Below the pieces are notes generated by a model. It worked only from the letters and a program-made list of their open reading frames with translations. It was not told the DNA's origin and searched no databases. DNA of 64,000 bases from Hetaerina americana (lineage: Eukaryota > Arthropoda > Insecta > Odonata > Calopterygidae), in assembly GCA_022747635.1 (NCBI GenBank), contig JAKTNV010000674.1:19550-83549 (forward strand), read 5' to 3'. This document shows, piece after piece, positions 37,171 to 50,852 of this stretch (position 1 is the stretch's first letter; each line of letters starts with the position of its first letter). Made by a program: the position numbers and the translations under genes.

Positions 37171-40100
37171 AATACTCCGTGCCATCCGCACTTGATTTTA
37201 AAATAAAAAATGCACTCCTCATTGTGACGTGTATTTCAAAGATAACATTCACTGCTAGCAAAATATTTCATTCCTATAATATTCCAGTTGATACAAACTA
37301 TTTTATCATAATATTAACTATCAATAAAATACCAAGGCGTGACTCAAAACTATATTTGAGAAGTATCTGCGAACGTTTTTTCCATGATTAAGATTCACTT
37401 CACAATGCAAATGTTTCACTAGGAATCATGATTTTCAGGATCATTCAGCGTTGCAAGGAAACCTGAAGTAAAAACTTTGACTAGGTCCGCTCGTGCGAAA
37501 ATAAAATGAACCTCTCAGGTGTTGGTCGCCAGAATCTCTCATATGGTTTGATAAATGGATAATGGAGAATAAGAGAGCTTACTAGAAGGATATCTTATAT
37601 ATCTATATATTCCGCAAAATAAATATTTGTTCACGAACACACATGCATGTTCACCAATGCTCTTTCATAATCTGATAGTGAGACGGCGGTAATCTTTCAA
37701 ATTTTTCGGCCACAAGAAACATGTAAGCAGGTGTGTACACATGAGTACACATGCAAATGACAAAACATTATATCTGATGTGAAATAAACATGTGTCGAAT
37801 AAGAATCTTATCAGATATTGATCTTGTCTCCCATCAGATAGTGGCTAATGAATTCAGAAATACCGAGAAATCCCCTGTACGTTCTGGCCTTAAGTACCTG
37901 AAATTTGTATCGTCTAGACATTAGTCCGTAGATATTTTTTAATTAATAAAAAAGAATTTTGTGTTAATTTACAGTGTAAATTTTAGATTTTGTTCACTAT
38001 TATAACCGATTGTGTGCCTCTTTTAGATCCCAAGTTTGTATCCAATGGTACCGTATAAAATCATTGATATTTTTGTCTCGACCAGACAGATTCCTGATTT
38101 AATGAAATGTTTCCAACAAAACAATAATTTGTCTCAACACGCTATCAACGAAAGCCACTTTAATTTAGGGACCACCTAAAAGAACAATTAGTAAAATCTC
38201 TTCCGGCATACGCAGAAATGAACCTGGAAATGTAGATATAACTGTTTCCGTATTCTCTGGAAATGACGGGAGGAAAATTACAGAATCTATTCGATAAAGA
38301 AACTAATGCAAACATGAATAGAAAGTATCGCGGAGTGAAAACTCAAATATTAGGCCGAGGGTATTAAAACCTAAAATTGGATGCTGAAGCAAGAAAACAG
38401 AAAATGAGAAAGTTGAGAAGAAAAGATGTGAATAATGGAGGGTAACTGATGAAAAGGAGACCGGATATGAAAGACTTTTCACAAGCATGGGGAAAATATC
38501 TGGAATAAATGAGATATTTAATAAGTCATTGCTATAACCAGACTAAGCAGGAAAAGTTTTAATCGGACTTAATCATAATGATAGTTGAAAATGAATTCAA
38601 TTCAAGTAATCCCGAATACTTAAATATGCTTCAGTAGCTGACTTCAAATTAATATTTTAAAATGAGTTTATCTTAGGAATACTGGACATTTGTGCCTAAC
38701 TTCTATTACTGTGTTTGTTTTCGTGATGAAATTCCTTTTAGGAATGAATTGAAGATGGTGTGAACTATTGGCTGGTAACATGTAACGTGTCAATATTATA
38801 GCAAATATTGTCTATGGAATCGACACCTTTCATATTTTTAAGTAAGAGTTAATAGTAGGAGGGCAATGCATTGGAAACTTTGGGCTTCTATCTAGCCCAT
38901 ATTTCATAGCAGTTCGCATTCAAATGTCAATGAATAAAGTAACATTTATTGCTATATTAATTAAAATTCCCTTACAACAGCTTTCTGTTCCATTCCGAAT
39001 GTCTTAAAAATGTGAGTCTTTTCCTTTTAATGTAGACTCCTGAATTCAACAATTCAATTACATTTATATCATAAGATATCTGAATAAAAAATAATCCCTT
39101 TCTTTCTAATTATAATTGATAATCTTTCTAATTCTCTCTTCAACCGATACGGGAGATGTCACGTGTAACACTATGTTATTCGCTTCCACTCGTCTCCCTC
39201 TGGTATCGGGTTGGCACGATGCCCAGGCTTTCCACCCCGAGGGCTCAGATTTCAATGCCGACGGTAGCAGAATTTTTAATAAGTATACCGATTACTATTA
39301 GGGGTACCACGAGGAGAACATTGTAACTGCAGGGCGCAGTCCATCGGCTGGGGGGTAAAACTGTGGGGTCTTTAGCACATTTCTTTAATACACGTACCTA
39401 CTGGAGCCACCTCGCATACCCCGTTGTCCTCTAACAGCCCTCCCGGTTCCATCCCTATTTCAGACTTAAACCCACCGCCCCCACAAGGAGCCAAAAGCAA
39501 ATCCGATACGTGCTATTTGCATTTTGAGCCGCTCGCGTCAAAAGAATGATGCAACATTCCGTCACCGCCGTATGAAGAAGACCTTGGGAGGAAGTCTCGT
39601 CCTCTCTCTCTCCTTCTCTCATTTTTTATACATTCCTAACCACCTAATGTCACCTCTTAAAATGGCATCAGTGTCCATTGGTGATGGCGACCGGGAAAGA
39701 GAGGTAAGGGGGGTTCGGGAGAGATAAGGTTTGCAGAGAAGGAGAGGATATGTGAGCCATAGAACAAAAAAGAGGAGGGTGGGTGGCTCTCAAATTCCCA
39801 TGATATGGAACTTCGAGCGATTCATTAAATCCCTCTTCTCAAAACACTTCGCTCATCAAACTCTCCTTTTCCCCCGTCGGGTGACAACGGGTCCCACGTA
39901 GGGCGGCACCCTCTTTCCGCACTCCCACGTCAGCTTTATTTTTTCAACCCCTCTCTCCTCCTTCACCCTACCCTCCACCTACCACACTTTTTCATCTCCC
40001 CCTCTCCTTCCCTTCGTCAACCCCTCCCCTTTCTCAATGTACCTCCCCTTCTCCTAACCATCCCCGGTTACCCCTCCAGCGAAACACTTCTCGGACTCGG

Positions 40101-43100
40101 ATGCAGAGTGTGGAGTTTCGAATCGATGCTTGTTAATTTGACGATGGCACCCCACCCCATCTCCGTCTCTCTTTCTCCTCACCCTTACCACCTTCAGGCT
40201 TCACTCAGAGGGGGAAGGGTCCCGAATATACTTTTTCCTCCAAATTTTTTAATTTTTTTGCTCCCTCGATTAATTCATACTATCGCGAGAGTGTTTAAGG
40301 AGAGGGTTTTATTCCAACAGGGAGGAAATGGGATGAGCCAGGTCGCCTTTCATGGTCAAATGAAAAAACTAGAATAAAGAGAGCGCGTAGGAGGCCATGG
40401 AAGCGTAGGGCTTAGGATTTTTCGTCACGAAAGAGGGGTCGTCGTCGGGAGGACGCCATGATTAGTGGCAGGCGGTTTAGCGATACGAAAGTAGCTGCAT
40501 GGCGAGAGGGCACAAAAACCTAGCCCATGAACTCTATCACCTATCTTTTGAGTATTCATTTAAAAACTCAATTTCCGAAGGCATCGCAATGCGGGGTCTG
40601 AACATGATTACTTCCATACACTATTTCAAAAGGAGGAAATTAAAAAGGCCCAAGAAGTTACCTCTGAGTTTCCAAAATCAATCTTTTAAAACGTGAAGAA
40701 AATCATATTCAATCAAGTTTGGGTGATTTTATCGGATGTTCACTATCTCAAGCCTAATAATTAACATGGTTTTAGAATAATCTGATGTAAACGGAGACAG
40801 TTTGACCTTTAAATGGCTCAGGTCCTAAAATTAGTATAGAAAAATATAAAATCTGGTTTTATCTTCATTCATTGATATCCACGATCAGTCAAACTCTGCA
40901 TATTTTCCAGTTCCCACCACAATGTTTGTCTTGAAAAGGCAATAGTTTTACTAGCAATTCTGTTTGGGTCTTAAGAGTTAGAAATTTTCTATTTAATGTT
41001 TATAGAAAGAGACGATTTTATTTGAAAACCTTTCATTGAATTCATCATTTAAATCATGGAAATGTTGGTATCAGTTATTTAAATATATAAGTAATCTCCT
41101 ATATCATCCACGTAGGCTATCCATCCGTTAAGACAAAGTAATTTGCATCGGCACGACTTAGGCTTTCTGGTATCCCAGTTTATGAACTACTTTGTGGCCT
41201 GAGTGCGTGGGTAACGAATTTCAGGTAATACGAATTGAAGATTTTGACCATAGTATACTGTAAGTGTTTTCATTAGTATTATCAATCTATGACAGCAAAT
41301 TTGTATCTAAAAAAATTTCATAAATAAATTATCTGAAAAGACGAGGTTATTCAATTAAGGGTTCTTTGCAGAAGTCTTACAAAAATAAATACAAGAGAAA
41401 AACCAATCGTGAAATAATATTATGAATTTCTTTAACAAAGCTTGAGTTAATTAAAGTTTCTCAGAAGAATCCTTCGAATCATTTATTGTAATACTCTCAC
41501 TTTTAGGCATACAATATACGATGATTTTTTTAGTCTCTGCGTGCATGTAATTTTCAACGCTTTTGCTCACCTTTTCCTACACTGAAACTCTGCAGCACCG
41601 AGCAGCGAGGCTTCCCTGATTTGTGAGTTACTTTTCCGGATTTTCGCTCGACCTATTAAAGGTCCATTTGTACAGTATAATGCCCAAGTGTCTTTAAAAA
41701 AAGCTACAAACCTTCAATGGGCGCTTTTTTCTAACTCGTTAAATTTAGGTCCAAGGCAAAAGTTATTCTTCTTCATTGGTATGATTAACGAGCAATTCAT
41801 TTCTCTTTAAATTGGATTTCGGTTAATCCTTTCTGAAGGTATCACAAATCCGTTAAAAATTATTTTTAATACTATTGATTGTATAAATGGAATGCATTAC
41901 TGCTTGGTTAGTGCTTTGTGCATCCTGATTTGTCTTTATATTTTCTCCACAAATTCTTTAAAAAAACTACTGTTATCTACATATTTATATTAATATATAT
42001 TTGGATTATTCTCTAAAAACATAATAAATATATTTTATCTCATTCATGTTCTTTATTAGTAGAATGATATTTTCAATACATTACGTAAGAGGAAACGCTT
42101 GACTGTTTTCAGTCTACCATCTTAAAGCGTAATAGTATTGATTTTATTTTATCCCAAGCAAAGGTATCTCTGAAATATTACTCATCATTGGTTAGGTCAT
42201 CTAAATAAATAAGAAACTAAGAATAAAAGCCTCGAGCAGTTAAACACATCAGTATGTTAATATGCCTATACCCCACCACTAAATAGGGATCAGTTTCCTT
42301 ATTTGATATAACCAAGATTGACTCTTAGGCAATGTTTTCAGGCAAAGATGATATTGAAAGTACTCTCATTCACTACTTTTATCTAAAAGTAATCAAAACG
42401 ACTTGATTTGAATGTAATATATTTGAAGAATAGTACAGCTCAATAAGGATAGCTATTTTCATTCAGATATTTTTCTATACCGACCATATTTTTTGGAATA
42501 AAAATATTATGGCGAAAATTGAAAACTTTCTTTTGAAAATTCAGCTTACTCTTTTCATCAGCAGCATTGCTCTAGAGTATTTACTCCAGTCCTTGTCATT
42601 CCGTCATTCGAAGAGTTCAACATTTTGAATTCTAATAAAGAATACTTGCAGTGCATGAAAACGGTCATAACACTCGTCATAACATCGTTATAATTGCTCA
42701 CCACTTCTTATAAATATTAACAAATGTTTTAAATGGCCTAGTTTCAGTTATGATTCTTCATTTTGGCTGCTTATTTGTATGAAACTTCATCAATGGTAGT
42801 TAAATGCCAGTATTAGTTAACAGCTGCGTAGTTTCAGGCGTGATACGTGTATATTGGAATTAGAACATAATAATCAAAATGTTGTTTTACTATAGAAATA
42901 TCATTATTAGTTAAGAAATACTGTGATTAATTGTAACTTTCGAAATTAAATTCAAGATTGACATGATACCTGGAGCACACTATTTAATTATCGTACTGAT
43001 TATTTCATGATAATTCATTTCCATCTTCTTTTTGGAAAATTATTCAAAACTAAACAAATGTTTCTTACTTTTATATTTTACCGCTCCAATCACTTAAAAT

Positions 43101-44050
43101 GCAATGAAAATATAATTTTTTAAGTGACCGTGGTTATGTATTTGCAGCTATGTACAGAATGCACAAAATAGTTAACCCTAGATACAATATGGGATTCGTC
43201 GGACAACATGAATCATTCGCATCACTACAGATCAGCAGAGGGAATTTACCGTTGACGTAAGACATGGGTTGCCACGTGACGCTAAGTTTCAGCCCCATGC
43301 GAGGCATGGACGTATGGGCCATAAATACCTTCCTCGGATTACCCAAATAGGTACACAAAGACCATCTAGAATATCAAACACCAAGTCCTCGCTGCAGTAG
43401 CACATTTGCTACCCTACTGCGAGCAGAAAAGGATAAAAGTTGGTCCAAAGGTTATTCATCCCTTAATTTAAAGCGTAAACAAAGTAAGCCTCCAATTTTA
43501 ATGAAGGCAGGACTTTATATAAATGACGCTGATTATTTGACATTAAATGAGCATACTAATCCAAAAAATTACCATAAGTTCTAAAAAAAAGGTCTTTCTT
43601 AATTTCGTCACTTATTGCTTATAGTCAGCCTCATGATATAACCTTGAAAGTAAACTAATTATTGACGTTAAGTTTAAAGACATTGAGATCGCCAAAAATA
43701 CACTAAAGATCAGCTGGCGATAATTCATGGGTTACTGTTTTAATTCATGTGGAATCATTGATTTTATTTTCCCTGGTCTTTGCAATGGAGATTAATTTTG
43801 AATATTTTTAATTTTCTGTAAAAAAAAACGCAGGATGCTATTTCCAGATACGCTCGTAAATGCTATGCTGTAGAATTAGGTGCAATTTTCCTTTAAGTAA
43901 CTCATATCAAATACTTGACTGCAGTACTCATCAAGAATTAAAATACGAATTTAAAGTGTTTGATGCAATGGTACTAATTTTCACGGGTCCGAACGTTTTG
44001 AAACTAGTTTTAAAGATAGGTAAGTAGAAAGATATGAAATGTTGAAATGA
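37171..44050. other. Long stretch without recognised genes
   Basis: Mostly AT-rich. The part at about 39.1-40.5 kb is richer in GC and pyrimidines, with C-rich runs at 39960-40080. No open frame (at most about 90 codons) shows a known domain. GTTTCAGGCGT at 42834-42844 matches the start of the conserved head of the foldback elements at 50.3 and 50.9 kb, but no foldback follows. Confidence 0.4.
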
Positions 44051-44125
44051 GTAACTTTGTATTTCCACATACGTTTTCTTTAGAACACGACCTAGGTTCC
44101 GATGTTGAACGTCGTTATCAGGTAG
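44051..44125 (-). repeat. Decayed single-arm relative of the foldback elements
   Basis: The plus strand shares CTTTGTA, TTCCACA, ACACGACC and GGTT with the left arm of foldback A in the same order and spacing. On the minus strand it reads CTGATAA, a short stem (CGACG/CATCG), GGAACC, the palindrome ACCTAGGT and C. That is the hammerhead-like core with two core bases changed. No inverted partner arm is present, so this looks like a monomeric 3' tail from which the palindromic form could derive. Confidence 0.55.
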
Positions 44126-46779
44126 TTCCTACAGAATACAAGTTAACATATACCTTCAGGGCGGGGAAAGGGAGGTTGGTCACAGTGGTTGGGACTACTC
44201 ATTCATTTCATAACGTTTAGTGAATCCCATGAAGTTACGCTGGAGAAAACCAAAAGAGATTGAAGTTATTATTCAGAAGGTATACCGTGGATAAAACTGA
44301 TCATGATTCCTCCCAAAAGTACATGAAGACTAACTAGTTAAGGGCATTCACTTGTATACTACTTATAATATTTCCTCCGAAATATAAACTGAAATAGTCA
44401 GAATAACCAGTCGAGAGTTACATAGTAAAACATTCGAGAATATTATATATATAGTATTTAAATTAAAATGTACTATAACGCAACGGATTTTTAAAATTTA
44501 ATAGCCTCCTTCCTCCATCTGCTAAGACTTCACCCAGACATATGAGAAAGGGTGATGCAACCAAAAATTTAAACAGCCTCCATGGAATCTATTCCACTAA
44601 TCACGATGTCAAACTATCTACAGACGTATCTATAGAGTGTACCCGTCATTTTAACTCTGTAGCTATACAAACAATTCCATTTTGAAAAATTTAGGAATAC
44701 TATTAAATTTTTCAAACAAGCATTTAGCAACATAAAACCTATAAACTCTCTGATATTAATTCCTCATACATCTGATTAATATCTCTCCAGCGCTCTGGAG
44801 CTAGTCCAGGTCATTATCATTTAATTAATGACTTCGTTAATATACCAGGTTATTCGCGACAAAATGTTTATATTGAATTGATTGTGCAAAAGTTGAATGT
44901 ATTGCGGCTTTTCAATTGATGACATTTAATTTTTTTTTATTTTTTTTTGCCCAATTCTTATATGGTCGTAATTTATACTGAACGACGTTATTCGAGTACA
45001 AATAAAAATAGTAGAAAGACAATTTTCTTGTGCATAGAAGGGGCCACGTAACGTAAATTATCACTTTACTTTCAAAGAAGTCGCCTTTTTTTTGTTCAGG
45101 CGGAACAAATCTCAATTAAAAAACTCACCTGCAGTTAATATAGACTCATATTACCGTATTTACAGAGGGTGTGAACGCTATTGTCGACATTTCCCAAGAA
45201 AATATTTGTACATTGCTTTGGGAGCATTTATAATATTTGAGGTCCTCTGGTTAAAGTATCCTGAAATATATGCTATTATAATTTCATTAATGTCGTTACA
45301 CTTAGCCTAACTTTCAGGCTACCACGTTACGTTACACTTAGCCTAACTTCATTCGTGTAAATTCATGCAACCCCATGAATTTCTGTGAGCACTATAGAGC
45401 TCCCACCCATTGAAAATACATCGCTCTGATGAAACCAAGTATATCCAGAGATAAATTAAAGTTTTCAGTTCTAATTTCACCCTTGACATTTGGTAGGTGG
45501 TCCGCAAACTCCCGTGAAGGAAGTAGCTCTCGGGGTATTGTGGATCCTATTGTGTGCCTGCGAACTTGCTATCACCTGGACTATGCGGATCTTTTGACGG
45601 AAACTAAATTTGAGCAATAAGAACTTTCAAGTTTTCTGTGAAAATGTCATTTAATACTGTACCATCCTGATAAAATACAGAGTTTAAGTTTTAATTTTGC
45701 ATAATAACCAAATCATCATAAATATATTAGGAGTAATTGCAAGAAATGATCTAAAATTTAACCTTCAAAGTGTAATATTTCATTAAAATAAGTATAGATA
45801 GTAATATTTTGATCGTATAAGATGTAAATGTATTCCTTAAAAAGTTAAGTGCTTTATCAGGTCACTATGCTGGACGAAAAAGAAGGAACAAACACCTACG
45901 GGCGATTTGATTTTTATATCTGCGTGAATTCTTTAATGCCCCCTTAAAAGAGGTTTTTCAAAAACCTAAGGTAGAATAGTTAAATTACGTACATTTTAGC
46001 CCCCTTTCTTACGAAACACTAATGCAAGTGTTGTCTTTCGACGTCGTCTGAGTGGCTTTCCTAATTTCTTATGGTAACGAACCCACTCCATCGCCGTTCG
46101 CCATGCCTCGCGTACGGCTGCGATTCCTTCCCATTTCCCGACGACTCACTCCATTTCGTCTTCAGCCGCCCTCCTTTCCTTTTGCGTTTCCAACTTCATT
46201 ACCGCCCTTTTTAGAAATATCCCTGGTTTGCTTTCAGTGCACTTCGCCTATTGAATTCTTTGCGTTGTGGAGTAAAAAAAAATTGTTGCTTTTTCCATTG
46301 CCCCAGTATATCCGCCCCTTAATCGAACCAGAAAAGTGTAAATTCTTCCTCGACTTCTTAATCCGGTAAGTTTAACTGGCATTGAACACATTTCTTCTAA
46401 AATCCTTTCCGTCAATAATACGAGAAAAGCAATAAAGCCATTCTAGTAAAATATCAGTTAAAGAAATGGTTACATTTCTTCAAAATTAGTTGCTTACAAT
46501 AAATATTTCGGATTAGGTAAAAAATAAACGATCATCAAACTCATGAAAATAACATTTAAATCAAATTAAAAACGGTGGTATTTCAAGACTCAAATTCTTC
46601 ACGTAAACTTTTTCTCATAAAATGTTGATTTTTCAAGATTTTTATCCCATGCTGAGATAGTATTATTATTATAGTATTTCATTCATAATGTCACAGGACA
46701 CTTGACTTACTTCTTACTGTACCCTCTATTAATTATGGTTTGTATAAAAAGTATTGGGAAAAGTTTCGGAAAAATATAT
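44126..46779. other. Stretch without recognised genes
   Basis: AT-rich. The 18-bp phrase GTTACACTTAGCCTAACT is repeated exactly at about 45294-45311 and 45331-45348. A pyrimidine-rich 105-codon frame at 46052-46369 has no known motif. Confidence 0.45.
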
Positions 46780-47240
46780 TAATTTCAGATATTGCCACAA
46801 TTCCTCAAAATCCTTCAAAGCACATCCCCTGAGCGTCAACACACTTTTACCAGGGGCTTTTACGCGACTCGAAGACTCTGGTAAGCGGATTTTGGAAGGT
46901 CCTTAATGGTACGCCTACAAGCTTCTTTGAAAGTAGCAAGAGTCCTATGATGGTGTCCTTTGAGGAAGGAATTCACTTTTGGAAATAAGAAATTATTGTC
47001 CACACATTGCCCAAAAAGTAGGGGTCTTCTTCAACACGTTGTAGATCTTTGCAAGCAGACACTCGACTCTATTTTTGGTCGTCCATCAAGACGTTCGTGA
47101 CGAGTTCAGCGCAAATCTTTCTCATCGCCAAATTTTCAGTGATAATGGTGTTCACTGTCATTTTATCAATGCCAATACGATCTGCCATCATGCCTACACT
47201 TAATTGATTTTCTGAATTAAGTACTTCACGCATACGTTGG
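46780..47240 (-). pseudogene. Internally deleted mariner-like transposase remnant
   Basis: Minus-strand reading from about 47235: MREVLNSENQLSVGMMADRI, then KMTVNTIITENLAMRKIC, the second helix-turn-helix and linker of a mariner-family DNA-binding region. An in-frame stop follows DDQK, then SACKDLQRVEEDPYFLGNV in the same frame, which is normally just before the first catalytic Asp. The sequence then jumps to the C-terminal region, FLKGHHHRTLATFKEACRR and DLPKSAYQSLRVA, again with stops. All catalytic aspartates are gone. I cannot identify the terminal inverted repeats; the phrase GGGAAAAGTTTCGG at about 46758 could be part of one. This copy belongs to a different mariner lineage from those at 14.0 and 18.6 kb. 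Confidence 0.72.
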
Positions 47241-50200
47241 GAAAAAATGTAACTAATACTTTGTATGCAAATCTTTCAATAAATAAATTGAAAAAGAAAG
47301 CGCTTAGAATAGTAGAAATAAATATCTCTAAGGCCTACATCCTAATTGGGCGTTTTACTGGTTGGAATACATTTTGCATATTTTTGGAGTTTATCAAATA
47401 TTACCCAATCAGTCTTTCCGCAAATGGTAGACCATCTGCTTAAGCGGTTACAGAGACAATATTTTTACGAAAGTTTTCATTGATGAATAATGACCCAAAA
47501 ATGCAGAACGAACGCCTAGGTACTGTTAGGGTATTAGAAATTTTACATATCTGGAATACTTATGAAAGTTACACCTCTGCTATGCGCAAGTAGAATTCAT
47601 AAAAGCCTTTTTCGGGTAACTTAATTGATCTAAAATAGCAGGAAGTCACCAAACCCAGGTTTGAAAAAAACTGCATTAATTGCTATTACGTAATACTATC
47701 CATGAATGCACCCTTAACCGTATCTGAAGAGCTTTCCAAAATTTTCAACCGATGAATGGAAATTATAAGACTTTAACAAAACTGCATCTTTAGCAAGACT
47801 GCAAAACTGCCCAGTACGCATGACGGGAAATATTAAAAATTAAGGGCTAAGTTGGATTTATAAACATTAGTGTAAAAATATTTCCACAACCCCGATCTAT
47901 ACTGAACTCAGAAGTTTCTTTGTGCTTCCGGGCCACTCGAATTATTTTGGTTAATGTGAAAAAACAACGATCGTCTCCGCTTTTTTCATCCAAAAAATTA
48001 TGCAACCGATGAAAAATGTATCCCACACCGCAATGATCGAACTCAGTATTTCACACCCTCGCGTTTCAGTCGTGTTTCCGTTCAATCCTTTTGCCAACGT
48101 CAAGAATCTCTTTTTCCTCCAGATTTTTTATTGGGTGATGTGACAGAAGGTCAGTCTCCACCCTCTTCCCCTCCTTTCCCCGAGGGAGAGGGATTCCAGC
48201 ACACACACTACGGATATACCTTGTATTGATTTATAGCCGTTTAATTTCTCACCATAATCTAAACAGAGGGCCAATAGAGGAAGTGGCTCTTTTTTTCCAT
48301 AGTCTTTTTTCCTAATGCCGACGACAGTCGTAGGTCATCTCTGATCCCGCGGATGTCACAAGCCCCTGTGAGAATTCCTAGAATAATGCGGTAAAGGCCG
48401 TTCCGCGGTGTCACGTTCCCTCATTCCCCTTGTTCGTTTTTTAGGCATCGATACGATGGATTGATCCCCCGGGTTTGGATCGCAACTTTTTATGATTCAC
48501 GGACCCCAACGCGAGAATGACTCGCATATCCCGCGTCGGTGACTTCGGGAGGAAGTGTGTATATTTTTTACTGCCAAAGTTTGGGATTCGGAGGGTTCGC
48601 GGATGACCACGACCCATTATCAGAGTTTTGTATGCAAAAGAGATTTTACCGGATCGCAATGAAAACGTATAGAAGGAGGAGAATGAAACGATGTGTGGCC
48701 TATACGGAAGCTGCATCACGTCTCACAACTTCTACGGGACGATGATTTTTAGAGTTATAGTGTTCCACGTAATCTTATGGAGTGCTGAAAGATTTCTAGC
48801 ATGTACAAATTTTTTATCGTTTCTTGCCTTTAGGGGAGCCATTCAATTTTACCTCACTCATGCAAATATTCTTTTGGGCTTTCCGGATGACTCTAAGAAT
48901 GTGTATCTCTTACTTTAATTACATCTTGAAACAAACGGAGCTTTTATTATGATATCATTAAAATACACGGATGAATACAATCTTTGCTGAATTGTTTTCA
49001 AATCACGACCGCCGATAGAAATTGAAGCTGCGCTTTAGTTTATGACAAAGGTGCCATTAACTAAATTTTCTTAAATTTAATAAGACGGAATTTAATTTTT
49101 ATTTCAACTGTAAATATTCTGAATGAAGTTTGATAGCATAAAGAACATATTTTAGAAGTGGAGAGGTTAATGACGATTTTACGCTATGCTGCCACAAGAG
49201 TGTAATTAATTTTTCAATTGCTTATAAATGAGAATCACTTAGACCGTGCTATATTAAAGCAATCATAAAAGCAAAGAGGAAAATAATAGAATGTCCCTGA
49301 ATTGGATGGACTTGGTGATTCAAGGAAAGCCTCTGGAAATGTGAACGGGAAACTTTTCGTATTGTTTGAAAATCTTTGAATGTCTTAGAGTGACAGGAAA
49401 ATAAGTTATCAAGCTACAGGGAAAAAACTGTCACACTATTAACGTAAGACCAAGGAAAATAGTCCCTAAAATTAAACAATGAAAGAACAGAATTCAACCT
49501 CTCATCAGGACCCTTCATCTCAGGATACCGAGAGAGCCTTGATCTTAGGATACCGAACTTGAAGATAATGGAGGAGAGAAAATGAATCTGAAAGAAGAGT
49601 AGAGAAATTTGGGTAATTTTACCCGCCTTGGAAGTATATTAACAAGGAATTAAAAAAGTTCAACGGGCATAAAAAGGAAAATAACCCTAGCTAATGAGAT
49701 CAGGATATAGAAGCGTCTTCATTTAGATATTTAGATAAGATGAGTACTAAGGAAGCACTACGTTCCAGTACTTATGGGGGTTTTTGTACTTTATGTAGCA
49801 GAGGCAAGTACCTATGAATAGTAGACCCCATAAGAATTTAACCCTCCAAAGGTTTTCGTCGTATGTGCAAGAATAAAATGAGTTATATTTAAGAAAAAAG
49901 TGTATACAAGAGCGTGGATACGTAAATAACCATTTGGAGTCAATGATAACATGCCATCAAATACATAAGAAGCAGAAACATATGGATTTCAACCATGACT
50001 TGAGTTACTATTGAAGATACTAGGAATAAAAAACGGAGGGTTAAGTATTATAAAATTTAAATAAAACCGAGGGCAAAACGTAGGGTTGCAAGACGAAAGT
50101 TATTTTTGTCCGCAAGGGAATTATATTTGCGTAGGAAATAATGTGGGGCAGTGGTAAACTAATGCGCACATTGGAATTAGGGTAGAGAAAAAACTTTGTT

Positions 50201-50249
50201 AATCCACATAAAACGATGCAATGCATTACACGACCATGGTGGCATTCAT
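47241..50249. other. Stretch without recognised genes
   Basis: Mostly AT-rich. 48.05-48.56 kb is richer in GC with scattered CG pairs (GATCCCGCGGATG, CCGTTCCGCGGTG) and might be a weak regulatory island. Open frames up to 92 codons show no known domain. Confidence 0.4.
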
Positions 50250-50480
50250 GAAAAACTTTTTCTATAATCGATGGTTTCAGGCGTTATTTTATGGAATCGG
50301 TTCATTCTTAAGCGGATAAAATAATACTTTGTAATTCCACAGATTTATTTCACAAACACACGACCCGGGTTTCGACGTACCTGAAGATGACGTTGTACGT
50401 CGAAACCCGGGTCGTGTGTTTGTGAAATAAATCTGTGGAATTACAAAGTATTATTTTATCCGCTTAAGAAAAACTTTTTC
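50250..50480 (+). mobile_element. Foldback element A: palindromic, hammerhead-containing, with target duplication
   Basis: A 205-bp element (50263-50467) lies between two exact copies of the 13-bp GAAAAACTTTTTC (50250-50262 and 50468-50480). It begins with a 44-nt head containing GTTTCAGGCGT and GGAA. Then come two perfectly matching inverted arms of 74 bp (50307-50380 and 50395-50468; the last base is shared with the duplication) around a 14-nt spacer. The spacer and the start of the right arm form the hammerhead-like core. No protein is encoded. Perfect arms imply a recent insertion or gene conversion. I infer a non-autonomous, Penelope-derived element, since the core and tail resemble Penelope 3' regions. 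Confidence 0.82.
50374..50420 (+). ncRNA. Hammerhead-like ribozyme candidate in foldback A
   Basis: The core reads CTGAAGA (50381-50387), one T, helix II GACGT/ACGTC with loop TGT, GAAA (50402-50405), helix III as the palindrome ACCCGGGT (50405-50412) and C at 50413 as the expected cleavage base. Helix I pairs 50374-50380 with 50414-50420 (seven pairs, three of them G-U). All conserved hammerhead boxes are present. The departure from consensus is one extra T between CTGANGA and helix II. Confidence 0.6.
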
Positions 50481-50852
50481 CTTAAATGGCATGGCTCGAG
50501 GAGGAGAGGCAGGTAGGGGGGTATGGAAGAGGGGGACAAGGTGTGTATTTATACAGCCACCTATTAGTGGGCTGGAGGTAGGGTTATTTGTCCGAAAAGG
50601 TTTTCTCGTACCAGGTGTTCGACTTTTTGAATGACAAAGGGCACATGCTAAAATGAAAGTAAAAACTATCAGTTTTGGTAATAAACATATTTATATTGGA
50701 TTTAAAAGGCTCCTCTATCGCCCTCTGCTTATCTTTCAACATCATTCCCTTTAGATACATGCAACTTCGATCTCCAAAGCGGATGAGTCAGGGCGTCGAA
50801 TCAATACCGTTTATAATTTTTTTGTTTCAAATGGAAATCCTTGCATTTTTAC

